A stretch of 27,226 nucleotides of DNA from the NCBI GenBank assembly GCA_905236685.1, contig CAJOPD010000068.1, positions 1-27,226 of the forward strand. Direction: 5' to 3'. The translations under genes and the position numbers were made by a program. The notes beneath the pieces are model-generated. The model saw nothing but the letters and a program-made list of their open reading frames with translations. It was not told where the DNA came from and did not search any database. The stretch comes from an uncultured Clostridia bacterium. GTDB taxonomy: Bacteria > Bacillota > Clostridia > UBA1381. The stretch's first letter is position 1; every line of letters starts with the position of its first letter. Below, piece by piece: positions 6,694 to 14,680 of this stretch.

Positions 6694-8685
6694 ATGAAAT
6701 TTGTCAGATTTTTGCTGTGCGCGGCGCTTTTGCTTAGCTCGGCAAGCGGAGTATTTGCGGCGGAGGACAGCGGTGTAACCGAGGCTTTGCAGCAGGTGAA
6801 GGAAAGAATTGACACATCACGGTATGACAATTTCAGAAGCTCATACTATAAGGACGACGACGGGGGAACATCATATAACTTTTACTGGACGGGTAATAAT
6901 GAAAACTCCGAGCTTTATGTCGAAATAAAGAGCGGAATTATAGACAGCTACGGAAAATATGAATATGGCAGAGAGGACAGCGTAAATGCGTTTGCGTTGA
7001 GCGAGACTGACGCTATCGGTATCGCAAAGGAGTTTTTAAGAAAAATCAACCCTGACATTTACGAAAGCATTGAGATTGTACCTACAAACGATATGTCAAT
7101 ACGCTCCGAAACATACAGCCTGGACCTTTACAGGAAGGAAACGGGGATTCCCGTTTTAGACGAAACGGGCTATATTTCGGTGTCCAAAAAAGACCGCGAG
7201 GTTACAAGCTTTTATATCAACTATACGGCGGGAGTTGAATTTAAACCGCTTGACAGCGTTATAAGCATAGACGAGGCAAAAGAGGCGTACAAAGAGCTTA
7301 TACCGCCGACATTACGGTATAAATTCAAAAGAGATTATAATAAAAAGGAAATAACGGCATATTTGGAGTATGCGCCGAAGGACAGCGCTCTTGCGATAAA
7401 TGCTTATGACGGCAGCGTTTACGAAAGAGCATACGGCGGGGGCTTTTATTACAGCAGAAGTGCGGCAAATGCAGAGGATTCGGCGGAAGGCGGCGGTTTT
7501 ACGCCTGCCGAGCTTGAAGAAACGGAAAGGATAGCGGGACTTTTAAGCGAAGAAGATGCAACTGCCACAGCAAAAAAGAATGAGATAATAGCAATTCCAA
7601 AGGATTTTGAAAGGGAGTATATCTCATTAAACAGAAATTGGTTTAACAAAAATGAATATATCTATGAGCTTGGCTTTGCGAATGATGAGTATTACATAAG
7701 CGCAAGCCTCGACGCAAAGAGCGGGGAGATTTTGAGTTTTTACAACTACTCAAATGAGGAGCAAAAGGGCAAGCAAAACCGCAAAGCAGAGGAACAAAAA
7801 GCACAACAAGCGCTGAAAACGCTTGCAGGAGCCAAGGCGTCGGAAATGAGGATTATCGAGAGCGAGGAACCGGGCAGAGTAGTCTTTGTTCGCACCGTTA
7901 ACGGACTTGATGTAAGCGGCGACGGCGCATATATCGGCTTTGACGAAAGTGATAATATAGTTGACTATACCTTGCGGTATACAAAAGATGTTGATTTTCC
8001 GTCAAAAAGCGGAGTTATAACTCCCGAAAAGGCGGCGGAAACAGCTTTTGACGAAGTGGGATTTTATCTTGCATATTCCATAGACGGCGACGGAAAAACT
8101 GCCCAGCCCATATACTGCATAGGAAAGGACGGCGAAACGGAGGGATTTATGATAAATCCTTTCAGTGCGCATCTTGTTGATTACCAAGGCGACGACATTG
8201 AGAGCGCTGAAAAAATAGTATATTCAGACATTGAAAATCACTATGCAAAGCAGATATTTTTGGCGCTTGCAGAGTACGGCATCGGCTTAGGCGGCGGAGA
8301 ATTAAAGCCTGATGAGGCAATAACCCAGGCAGAATATTTCTCTCTTTTGAATAAGGCGTTCGGATATGAGGCGGACACCGATGAAATTTATAAACGAATG
8401 ATAAGCGAGGGTACGATTTCCGCAGAGGAAAGAGCGGACAGCAGCGTTTTGACAAGGGAAAATGCGGCGATATTTATGATACGCGAGATGGGCGCGGAAA
8501 GATATGCAAGGCATAATGACATATTTGAGGCGCCGTTCAATGATGTTACCGAAAACAAGGGGTATATCGCAATTTTAAAGGCGGAAAAAATACTAAACGG
8601 TGACGGCAGCGGAAACTTTTACCCGAAAAAATCGGTAACCCGCGGCGAAGCGCTGATTATGATTTATAACTATTTCACAAAATAA
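6694..8685 (+). CDS. Secreted protein with YcdB/YcdC-type repeats and C-terminal S-layer homology domains
   Basis: The 663-residue protein begins with a signal peptide (basic MKFVR, hydrophobic core, VFAA near residue 22-23). Two similar modules follow, roughly residues 131-190 and 389-453, each with an aromatic-rich beta segment and a VDF/VEF-containing turn. They resemble the YcdB/YcdC (PepSY-like) repeats of secreted Bacillota proteins. From about residue 510 there are three SLH-like segments: YSDIENHYAKQIFLALAEYG, a degenerate middle one near 556-610, and FNDVTENKGYIAILKAEKIL with VTRGEALIMIYNYF at the end. SLH domains bind pyruvylated wall polymers, so the protein is probably wall-anchored. 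Its biochemical role is unknown. GGAGGG (6681-6686) supports the start. It ends a housekeeping operon after transketolase, an unexpected place, with no separate promoter seen in the 16-base gap. Confidence 0.8.
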   Translation: MKFVRFLLCAALLLSSASGVFAAEDSGVTEALQQVKERIDTSRYDNFRSSYYKDDDGGTSYNFYWTGNNENSELYVEIKSGIIDSYGKYEYGREDSVNAFALSETDAIGIAKEFLRKINPDIYESIEIVPTNDMSIRSETYSLDLYRKETGIPVLDETGYISVSKKDREVTSFYINYTAGVEFKPLDSVISIDEAKEAYKELIPPTLRYKFKRDYNKKEITAYLEYAPKDSALAINAYDGSVYERAYGGGFYYSRSAANAEDSAEGGGFTPAELEETERIAGLLSEEDATATAKKNEIIAIPKDFEREYISLNRNWFNKNEYIYELGFANDEYYISASLDAKSGEILSFYNYSNEEQKGKQNRKAEEQKAQQALKTLAGAKASEMRIIESEEPGRVVFVRTVNGLDVSGDGAYIGFDESDNIVDYTLRYTKDVDFPSKSGVITPEKAAETAFDEVGFYLAYSIDGDGKTAQPIYCIGKDGETEGFMINPFSAHLVDYQGDDIESAEKIVYSDIENHYAKQIFLALAEYGIGLGGGELKPDEAITQAEYFSLLNKAFGYEADTDEIYKRMISEGTISAEERADSSVLTRENAAIFMIREMGAERYARHNDIFEAPFNDVTENKGYIAILKAEKILNGDGSGNFYPKKSVTRGEALIMIYNYFTK

Positions 8686-8693
8686 AAAAGGAC

Positions 8694-8725
8694 AAAAAGG
8701 ACAGAGCGTATGCTCTGTCCTTTTT
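8694..8725. terminator. Bidirectional terminator between the SLH gene and metH
   Basis: A perfect 14-bp stem (8694-8707 with 8712-8725) with loop gtat is flanked by A and T runs, so it works in both directions. It sits between convergent genes, and the metH stop codon (8724-8726) lies partly within it. Confidence 0.9.
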
Positions 8726-11117
8726 AGTTTAGCGTGTTATTTATGTTTTCGGCATACCGTACCGATTCCATTGCATCTTTTGCATACTTGTCCGCACCGA
8801 TTGCGTCGGCATATTCCTGCGTTAAAACGGCGCCGCCGACAATTACCTTGCAGTCGGGAACGGTTTTGCGCAAAAGCTTTATTGTTTCTTCCATCTGCGG
8901 AGCGGTAGTGGTCATAAGTGCGGAAAGCCCAACAATCTTTGCGCCGCACCGCTTTGCCGCGTCAGCGATTTCCTCGGCAGGAACATCTTTTCCCAAATCG
9001 GTTACGGCAAACCCGTAATTTTCAAGCAGAAGCTTTACAATATTTTTGCCTATGTCGTGAATGTCGCCCTTTACGGTCGCTATCACGACGGGGCATTTTT
9101 TGCTTTTTCCGCCTTTGCCGGAAAGAGCGGCTTTGATTTCCTCAAACGCCGATTTTGCGGTTTCGGCGCTCATCAAAAGCTGCGGAAGATATACCGTTTT
9201 TGCTTCAAAGCCCTTGCCCACATCATCAAGAGCGGGTATTACAAAATCATTTATTATAGCAAGCGGTTCATAGCGATCGAGCATTTTTTTTGTGATTGCA
9301 GAAGCGTCCTCTTTAAACCCTTTCAAAATCGCGCGTTTAAGCGCCGTGCCCAAATCGGCGTCGGGAGCGGCGGCTGTTTGGGCGGGTGACGGTTGCTCAG
9401 ACATATTTTCGATGTATTCAAGACAGTTTTCGTCTAAACCGTGAAGCGCCTTAAAGGAATAGTATGCCGAAAGCATTTTCTGCGAATAGGGGTTCATAAT
9501 CGCTGCGCAAAGCCCGTTTTCCAGAGCGGAGGTGAAAAATGAGCTGTTTATACTGTCGCGGACGGGCAGACCGAAGGAAACATTAGAAATACCCAAGGTA
9601 GTATTTGCGCCGAGTTTTTCGGTTATCAGCTTTACGGTGTCAAGGGTAATTTTTGCCGCATTTTTATCGGCGCTTACCGCCATCGCAAGCGGGTCGAAAA
9701 TAAGGTCCCTTTTTGAAATCCCGTATTTTTCCGCCTCAGCAAGAATTTTTTTCGCAATATCAAGGCGCTTTGCGGCGGTTTCCGGTATGCCGCCTTCGTC
9801 AAGGGTCAGCGCAACAACTACTCCGCCGTACTTTTTCACAAGCGGGAAAACCGCGTCCATAGACGATTTTTTGCCGTTTACCGAGTTCACCATAGCTTTG
9901 CCGTTGTAACACCTGAGCGCCGCTTCCAGCGCGGCGGTATCGGAGGTGTCGATTTGCAGGGGAAGGTCTATAATCGATTGGAGCTCGCATACGCAGGACT
10001 TCAAAACCGCTTTTTCGTCAATATCGGGAAGTCCCACATTGACATCTAAAATATGCACGCCCTTTTCCTGCTGGTTTACGCCTTCCTTTAAAATATAGTC
10101 AATATCATTTTCCAAAAGCGCTTGTTTAAAGCGTTTTTTGCCCGTCGGGTTTATGCGCTCGCCTATTAAAACAGGTCGGTTTCCGAAATCTACGGTATGG
10201 GTATAGGAGCTCACAACCGAAAGATTTTTGGGCAGAATTTCACGGGGCGCAATCCCTTCCGAAAGCTTTTTAAGGGCTTTTATATATTCGGGGGTTGTGC
10301 CGCAGCAGCCGCCCGCTATTTTGACCCCTTCTTTCAGCATTTGGCATACGCTTTCGGCAAATTGTTCGGGCGGTACATCATATACCGTTTTGCCGTTTAC
10401 GCTCTTGGGAAGTCCCGCATTCGGCTTTAAAATGACGGGTACGGAAGCGACCTCTAAAAGCCGTCTGATAACAGGAATAAGCTGCGCAGGACCAAAGGAG
10501 CAGTTTACGCCTATCGCATCTGCGCCCATACCTTCAAGCATAGCGCACATAGCCTCAGGCGATGCCCCTGTCATAAGCTTTCCGTCCTCGCCGTACGCGT
10601 TTGAAACGAAAACGGGAAGGGAACAGTTTTCCTTTGCCGCCAAAAGCGCCGCCTTTGTTTCGTAGCTGTCGCTCATAGTTTCTATAAAAATGAGGTCAGC
10701 GCCGTATTTTGCGCCAAGCCTTACCGTTTTGGCAAAACAGGAAACCGCGTCCTCAAAATCAAAGTCGCCGTAGGGCGCCAAAAGCCGTCCCGAAGGACCT
10801 ATGTCAAGGGCAACAAATTTTTCCTGCGTACCGAAGGAGGCGTCTGCGCCCTTTCTTGCATTCCTAATCGCGTGTGAAATGATATTTTCAAGCTCATTAT
10901 CCGAAAATTTTAAAGAATTTGCTCCGAAGGTATTGGTGCAGACAATATTTGCGCCCGCATCAAAATAGCTGCGGTGCAGGTTTTCGATGATGTCGGGGTG
11001 GGAAATATTCCAAAGCTCAGGAAATTCGCCCGCTTTAAGCCCCGCACCTTGCAAAAGGGTGCCCGTGCCGCCGTCCAAATAAACTATATTCTTTTTAAGG
11101 TAGCTCAAAATATCCAA
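8724..11117 (-). CDS. metH: Cobalamin-dependent methionine synthase, catalytic modules without reactivation domain
   Basis: The enzyme transfers a methyl group from methyl-THF to homocysteine through cob(I)alamin. Taking the TTG at 11115-11117 as start gives 797 residues. The homocysteine module spans about 1-290, with zinc ligands C206 (GVNCSFGP), C271 and C272 (GGCCGTTP). The pterin module follows, starting near LIGERINPTGKKRFKQALL. The helical cap and cobalamin domain follow, with the cobalt-ligating H687 in GDIHDIGKN. The S-adenosylmethionine reactivation domain of long MetH is missing and is encoded separately just upstream. AAGGGAG (11132-11126) lies 8 bases before the TTG; a GTG three codons earlier (11124-11126) overlaps that ribosome site and is rejected. 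It is last in a five-gene minus-strand unit that also holds metF. Confidence 0.95.
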   Translation of the reverse strand: MDILSYLKKNIVYLDGGTGTLLQGAGLKAGEFPELWNISHPDIIENLHRSYFDAGANIVCTNTFGANSLKFSDNELENIISHAIRNARKGADASFGTQEKFVALDIGPSGRLLAPYGDFDFEDAVSCFAKTVRLGAKYGADLIFIETMSDSYETKAALLAAKENCSLPVFVSNAYGEDGKLMTGASPEAMCAMLEGMGADAIGVNCSFGPAQLIPVIRRLLEVASVPVILKPNAGLPKSVNGKTVYDVPPEQFAESVCQMLKEGVKIAGGCCGTTPEYIKALKKLSEGIAPREILPKNLSVVSSYTHTVDFGNRPVLIGERINPTGKKRFKQALLENDIDYILKEGVNQQEKGVHILDVNVGLPDIDEKAVLKSCVCELQSIIDLPLQIDTSDTAALEAALRCYNGKAMVNSVNGKKSSMDAVFPLVKKYGGVVVALTLDEGGIPETAAKRLDIAKKILAEAEKYGISKRDLIFDPLAMAVSADKNAAKITLDTVKLITEKLGANTTLGISNVSFGLPVRDSINSSFFTSALENGLCAAIMNPYSQKMLSAYYSFKALHGLDENCLEYIENMSEQPSPAQTAAAPDADLGTALKRAILKGFKEDASAITKKMLDRYEPLAIINDFVIPALDDVGKGFEAKTVYLPQLLMSAETAKSAFEEIKAALSGKGGKSKKCPVVIATVKGDIHDIGKNIVKLLLENYGFAVTDLGKDVPAEEIADAAKRCGAKIVGLSALMTTTAPQMEETIKLLRKTVPDCKVIVGGAVLTQEYADAIGADKYAKDAMESVRYAENINNTLN

Positions 11118-11133
11118 AAAACACACTCCCTTG

Positions 11134-11712
11134 CTATTTTACTCCGATTATTGCCGTTACCGATTTTGACGGCGACATCAAAAGTGCAGAATTTAACGAA
11201 AGCCCGATTTTTCTGTTGCAGTCCAAAACCTTAAATATTTCCTTTTGAAATTCAAGCGGAAGGTCGGAATAGCCCGGGCTGAAACGCGGGCTTATTTGGG
11301 ATTTTTCCGCTTTTAAGTCATTGCAAAAAGCGTCACAAAGCGCCTCTATACGCTCTGCGCCGATAACCTGAAATGCAAGTGCATACGAGGGTGCAATACG
11401 CCCGTATTTTAAGATGAGGCGGTCAAGACCTATGCCGACCGTTCCCGCAAAAATCACGGCTTTTTCATAGCCGTCAAGATGTTTTGCAAGCGAGGCGGAG
11501 GGCACATCTGCAAACGGAAAAGTCACCCCGCCGCCTTGTACTGATACGGGGAACTCGTCATAGCAAACGGTGTAGGAAAGGTCGCTCCTGCATTTTTCAA
11601 GGCAAATATCCAAAAGATTGAGTGCCTCGCTGTTCGGTTTTGCACAGCCCATATACCGCAGTATCTCAATTTTATCAACTGCTGGCTCGGGATACTTTTT
11701 TATCAAAATCAT
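11134..11712 (-). CDS. Stand-alone methionine synthase reactivation (activation) domain protein
   Basis: This 192-residue protein matches the C-terminal reactivation module of MetH, which uses S-adenosylmethionine to remethylate cobalamin after accidental oxidation. The key S-adenosylmethionine-binding region reads RFSPGYSDLPLEFQ, equivalent to the RxxPGY motif of Escherichia coli MetH. The C-terminus has IGLSLNSALLMSPSKSVTAIIGVK, also family-typical. It is shorter than the E. coli module of about 330 residues, as is usual for the separate forms in Clostridia. Its start overlaps the metF stop by 4 bases (ATGA) and metH follows after 16 bases. All three proteins should therefore be made together, and this one presumably docks on the MetH cobalamin domain in trans. 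Confidence 0.9.
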   Translation of the reverse strand: MILIKKYPEPAVDKIEILRYMGCAKPNSEALNLLDICLEKCRSDLSYTVCYDEFPVSVQGGGVTFPFADVPSASLAKHLDGYEKAVIFAGTVGIGLDRLILKYGRIAPSYALAFQVIGAERIEALCDAFCNDLKAEKSQISPRFSPGYSDLPLEFQKEIFKVLDCNRKIGLSLNSALLMSPSKSVTAIIGVK

Positions 11713-12584
11713 AGCTTTCCCAAAATATCCGACAGGTTGCTCTGTATCTTTTGCGCAACATCGGGTTTGTTCATTGAATAAATATGTATATTCGTTATGT
11801 TATTTGCGAAAAGGTCGATAATCTGGTCGGTTGCATAAGCGATACCTGCCTGTTTCATAGCAAGCGGGTCACTGCCGAACTTGTCCACAATACTTTTAAA
11901 CCTTTGCGGCATAAAGGAGCCCGAAAGCTTTATGGCGCGCTCCACCTGATTTGCGTTTGTAATCGGCATAATTCCTGCCACAATCGGCACGGTTATGCCT
12001 GCCTCACGAATTTTATACAGAAAATTGTATAAAAGATTGTTGTCGAAAAACATCTGTGTAGTCAAAAAATCACAGCCTGCGTCAACCTTTTCTTTTAGGT
12101 ATTTTATATCTTCCTTTTGGCAGGAGCTTTCGGGGTGAACTTCGGGATAACACGCTCCGCCTATGCAAAAATCGCCGCCGCTGGCTCTAAGCTCTCGGAC
12201 AAGGTCAACGGCATAGCGGTAATCGGAAATTCCGCTGTCCGCCTCATCTGTAAGACGGTCGCCGCGGAGTGCCATAACATTTTTTATGCCTGCCTCCTTC
12301 ATATCGGAAATCCTTTGCGCCACCGTTTCCTTTGAGGAAGAAACGCAGGTCAGATGCGCAAGGGTAGGAACAGAATATTTTTCCATAATATTTTTGGCAA
12401 TATCCAAGGTATATCGGCTAACGCCGCCGCCTGCGCCATAGGTCACGCTCATAAAGGCAGGGGAAAGCTTTGCGATTTCCTCGGTTGCCTGCCGTACGCT
12501 CTCAAAAGAGGTATCGTACTTCGGCGGAAAAACCTCAAAGGATACCGAAAGGCTGTCCCTTTTCAATATATCTATTATTCTCAT
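11709..12584 (-). CDS. metF: 5,10-methylenetetrahydrofolate reductase
   Basis: MetF reduces methylene-THF to methyl-THF, the methyl donor for the methionine synthase two genes downstream. The 291-residue protein is a flavin-binding TIM barrel of normal length. It begins with the conserved VSFEVFPPK, where E17 corresponds to the catalytic glutamate (E28 in E. coli). SVTYGAGGG, LAHLTCVSSS, NVMALRGDR and the QMFFDNNLLYNF block are all in place. AAGGAG overlapping the stop of the preceding gene supports the ATG at 12582-12584. No iron-sulfur or zinc-binding extension of the acetogen type is visible in this chain. A role in methionine synthesis fits the operon best. Confidence 0.95.
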   Translation of the reverse strand: MRIIDILKRDSLSVSFEVFPPKYDTSFESVRQATEEIAKLSPAFMSVTYGAGGGVSRYTLDIAKNIMEKYSVPTLAHLTCVSSSKETVAQRISDMKEAGIKNVMALRGDRLTDEADSGISDYRYAVDLVRELRASGGDFCIGGACYPEVHPESSCQKEDIKYLKEKVDAGCDFLTTQMFFDNNLLYNFLYKIREAGITVPIVAGIMPITNANQVERAIKLSGSFMPQRFKSIVDKFGSDPLAMKQAGIAYATDQIIDLFANNITNIHIYSMNKPDVAQKIQSNLSDILGKL

Positions 12585-12595
12585 TATAAATCTCC

Positions 12596-13129
12596 TTAGT
12601 ACTGCATCTGCTTTTTAAGTTCGCTTGCAATGAGCTCGCCCTTAAAAAGCTTTACAATCTCAAATCCGAAATCGCTTGCGGCGCCGGCGCCCCTTGCCGT
12701 TATAAACTTGCCGTCCGATACGACCTTTTCGGGTGAATATATGCCGCCCTTTACCATATCTTCAAAACCGGGGAAACAGGTAAAGCGCCTGCCCTTCAAA
12801 AGCCCGATTTTGCCTATAACCGAGGGTGACGCGCATATCGCCGCAATATATATGCCTTTTTTATAGGTGCGGCTTAAAAGGTCCAAAACTTTATCCGATG
12901 CCGAAAAAGCGGTATGTCCCGGACCGCCCGGGAGAATAAGCATAGTCATATCGGAAAAATCCGTTTCATCAAAAGTCAAATCGCATAACACGGTAACATT
13001 ATGAGATGAGGTAACCGTGCCCTCGGCGATACCCACAGTTTTTGCATTCAGCCCCGAACGGCGCAGAATATCAAGCGTTTCCAGCGCCTCAATATCCTCA
13101 AAGCCGTTTGTCAAAAGCATATAAATCAT
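12596..13129 (-). CDS. DJ-1/PfpI family protein
   Basis: The 177-residue protein has the DJ-1 fold. The nucleophile elbow reads AAICASPSVIG with C99, and the conserved glutamate partner is E14 in NGFEDIEALET, aligning with C106 and E18 of human DJ-1. LPGGPGHTAF is also typical. Members act as deglycase or glyoxalase-like enzymes or redox-sensitive chaperones; the true substrate cannot be read from sequence. The ATG at 13127-13129 follows GAGAGGAGATT at good spacing; a longer reading frame to 13165 overlaps the previous gene and is not used. The gene lies 16 bases after the antiporter gene and 11 bases before metF. Cotranscription with methionine genes suggests thiol or aldehyde stress protection, but that is inference. 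Confidence 0.88.
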   Translation of the reverse strand: MIYMLLTNGFEDIEALETLDILRRSGLNAKTVGIAEGTVTSSHNVTVLCDLTFDETDFSDMTMLILPGGPGHTAFSASDKVLDLLSRTYKKGIYIAAICASPSVIGKIGLLKGRRFTCFPGFEDMVKGGIYSPEKVVSDGKFITARGAGAASDFGFEIVKLFKGELIASELKKQMQY

Positions 13130-13145
13130 ACTACAATCTCCTCTC

Positions 13146-14093
13146 TCAAAGCGTAACGCAGACAAAAGCGATATATACGATATATGATAAAAGCATTAAA
13201 ATGCCTTGGCTGCGGAAGAGTTTTCTGAAAAGCAGGGGAGGAATTACCGCCATAAGAATAATTCCTAAGCATACGGGAATATCGACAGCATAGGTCTGAA
13301 CTTCAACGGGCACGCCGCCCTTCGACACAAGCGAACACAGCGGAAGTATTACCGAGAGGTCTATGATATTCGCACCTATTATGTTTCCGACAGATAGCGA
13401 GGACTGCTTTTTTGATATGGCGGTGATGGTTGTAACAAGCTCGGGAAGAGAGGTACCTATTGCAATTATCGTAACGCTTATAATCCCCTCTGAAATGCCG
13501 AACATTCGCGCAATTTCGCTGCCGTTATCTACCAAAAGCTGTGAGCCTGCAACAATACCTGTGATGCCGACGACAAAAAAGAATATGTTTTTCCACAAGT
13601 CCTTTTTGTCAACCTCGTTTTTTCCCGATGAGGAGATGTTGTTCTTTGCGGCAAGGGTGTTTTCGGTCATAAAAACTGCGAAAAGAAGGAGCATTATAAC
13701 GCTTTCCCAAAAGCCGAGATTGCCGTTTCTTGAAAACAGCCATAAAAGAGCGCAGCAGAGCGCCATTAAAATGCCTTTAAACGCAAATTCTCTGCGTTTT
13801 ACGACGGCGGGTATGCAAACCAGCGAGATGCCCATAATCAAGCCGAGATTTGCCGTAACCGAGCCTATGGCGTTGCCTGCCGCCATAACATTTTTGCCCG
13901 CAAGTGCGGCAAAAAGAGAAACCAAAAGTTCGGGAAGGGTTGTGGCAAAGCTGACAATAGTAGCGCCTATTATGAATTTGGGCACATTTAACGCCTCTGC
14001 AAACCATACGGCAGAATCCACAAAATAGTCGCCGCCTTTTATTATAAGTAAAAGCCCGATAATGAACAAGACTATAACTATGAACTGGCTCAT
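13146..14093 (-). CDS. CaCA-family Na+/Ca2+ exchanger-like membrane antiporter
   Basis: The 315-residue membrane protein has two inverted halves of about five hydrophobic segments each, separated by a hydrophilic loop (about 148-166). The alpha repeats read GATIVSFATTLPELLVSLFA (residues 43-62) and IAIGTSLPELVTTITA (residues 210-225). By eye, the four ion-coordinating positions of the Methanocaldococcus jannaschii exchanger (E54, N81, E213, D240) correspond to E55, N82, E218 and D245 here. This supports Na+-coupled calcium export of the YrbG type. The start at 14091-14093 is chosen because GAGGAGAT lies 7 bases upstream; the frame extends to 14138, but that part overlaps the promoter. It is the first gene of the unit ending in metH. 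The link between calcium export and methionine synthesis is not obvious. Confidence 0.9.
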   Translation of the reverse strand: MSQFIVIVLFIIGLLLIIKGGDYFVDSAVWFAEALNVPKFIIGATIVSFATTLPELLVSLFAALAGKNVMAAGNAIGSVTANLGLIMGISLVCIPAVVKRREFAFKGILMALCCALLWLFSRNGNLGFWESVIMLLLFAVFMTENTLAAKNNISSSGKNEVDKKDLWKNIFFFVVGITGIVAGSQLLVDNGSEIARMFGISEGIISVTIIAIGTSLPELVTTITAISKKQSSLSVGNIIGANIIDLSVILPLCSLVSKGGVPVEVQTYAVDIPVCLGIILMAVIPPLLFRKLFRSQGILMLLSYIVYIAFVCVTL

Positions 14094-14128
14094 AAAATCT
14101 ATCTCCTCAAAAAGATGTTGTATGGTAT

Positions 14129-14157
14129 ATATTAACATATTTACAAGTCTTAGTCAA
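14129..14157 (-). promoter_or_regulatory. Sigma-A promoter for the antiporter-metH unit
   Basis: On the minus strand TTGACT (14157-14152), a 17-base spacer and TAATAT (14134-14129) form a strong promoter, with TG one base before the -10 element (extended -10). The leader is only about 30 bases, so a SAM or cobalamin riboswitch is excluded at this position. Confidence 0.75.
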
Positions 14158-14199
14158 TAGACGAAAAAGGGCGAAAATGGTATATTTTCCTCATTTTCC

Positions 14200-14228
14200 T
14201 TGCTTTTTTTAAAAAAACAAGATATAAT
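14200..14228 (+). promoter_or_regulatory. Sigma-A promoter for the nusB operon
   Basis: TTGCTT (14200-14205), 17 bases and a perfect TATAAT (14223-14228) lie 41 bases before the nusB ATG. It is divergent from the antiporter promoter; the two -35 elements are about 42 bases apart. Confidence 0.7.
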
Positions 14229-14269
14229 AAAATAGAATTGATATAAGTACTTTGGAAGGATAACGACAA

Positions 14270-14680
14270 ATGGGAAAGAAGATTTCAAGGAGCGAGGCAA
14301 GGAGAGAAGCTTTTAAGCTGATATTTGAGCTTAATCAGCATAAGGACGAGCTTGAATTTTTGTTTGAAAATTTGATTGAAGAGCACCCCGAGGCAGAAAG
14401 CGCAATGCCCTACATAAAAGAGGTCGTTTCAGGCGTTTTGGCGCACTATGACGAGCTTTTGGACATAATATCCGAAAATCTTGCGTCGGGCTGGACGGTG
14501 GAAAGAATTTCAAAGCCTGCGCGTGCTATTTTGATGCTTGCCGTTTATGAAATAAAATATGCAGATGATGTTCCCGAAAAGGTGGCTGTTAACGAGGCTG
14601 TCGAGATAGCAAAGGAATTTGACGAGTCTTCCGGCGCGGCGTTTGTGAACGGCGTTTTGGCGGGAGTATTAAAAAAATGA
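14270..14680 (+). CDS. nusB: Transcription antitermination factor NusB
   Basis: NusB binds boxA RNA with ribosomal protein S10 and supports rRNA transcription. The 136-residue all-helical protein starts KISRSEARREAFKLIFE and contains PARAILMLAVYEIKYADDVPEKVAVNEAVEIAKEF, followed by AAFVNGVLAGVLKK; these are the strongest NusB blocks. GGAAGGA (14254-14260) is 9 bases before the ATG. It is the first gene after a clear promoter and its stop overlaps the start of the Kae1-like gene by 4 bases. In many Clostridia nusB heads this same series with xseA, xseB and ispA. Confidence 0.95.
   Translation: MGKKISRSEARREAFKLIFELNQHKDELEFLFENLIEEHPEAESAMPYIKEVVSGVLAHYDELLDIISENLASGWTVERISKPARAILMLAVYEIKYADDVPEKVAVNEAVEIAKEFDESSGAAFVNGVLAGVLKK

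Noticed and set aside
6694..8685. Signs of horizontal transfer or mobile element around the SLH gene
   Set aside because: No transposase, integrase, direct repeats or clear change of base use is visible, and it is joined to the preceding gene by a short gap.
13363..14028. Plus-strand open frame of 221 codons opposite the CaCA antiporter
   Set aside because: It mirrors a membrane protein gene and has no ribosome site or family motif.
14094..14160. SAM or cobalamin riboswitch before the methionine unit
   Set aside because: The leader is about 30 bases and shows none of the conserved cores.
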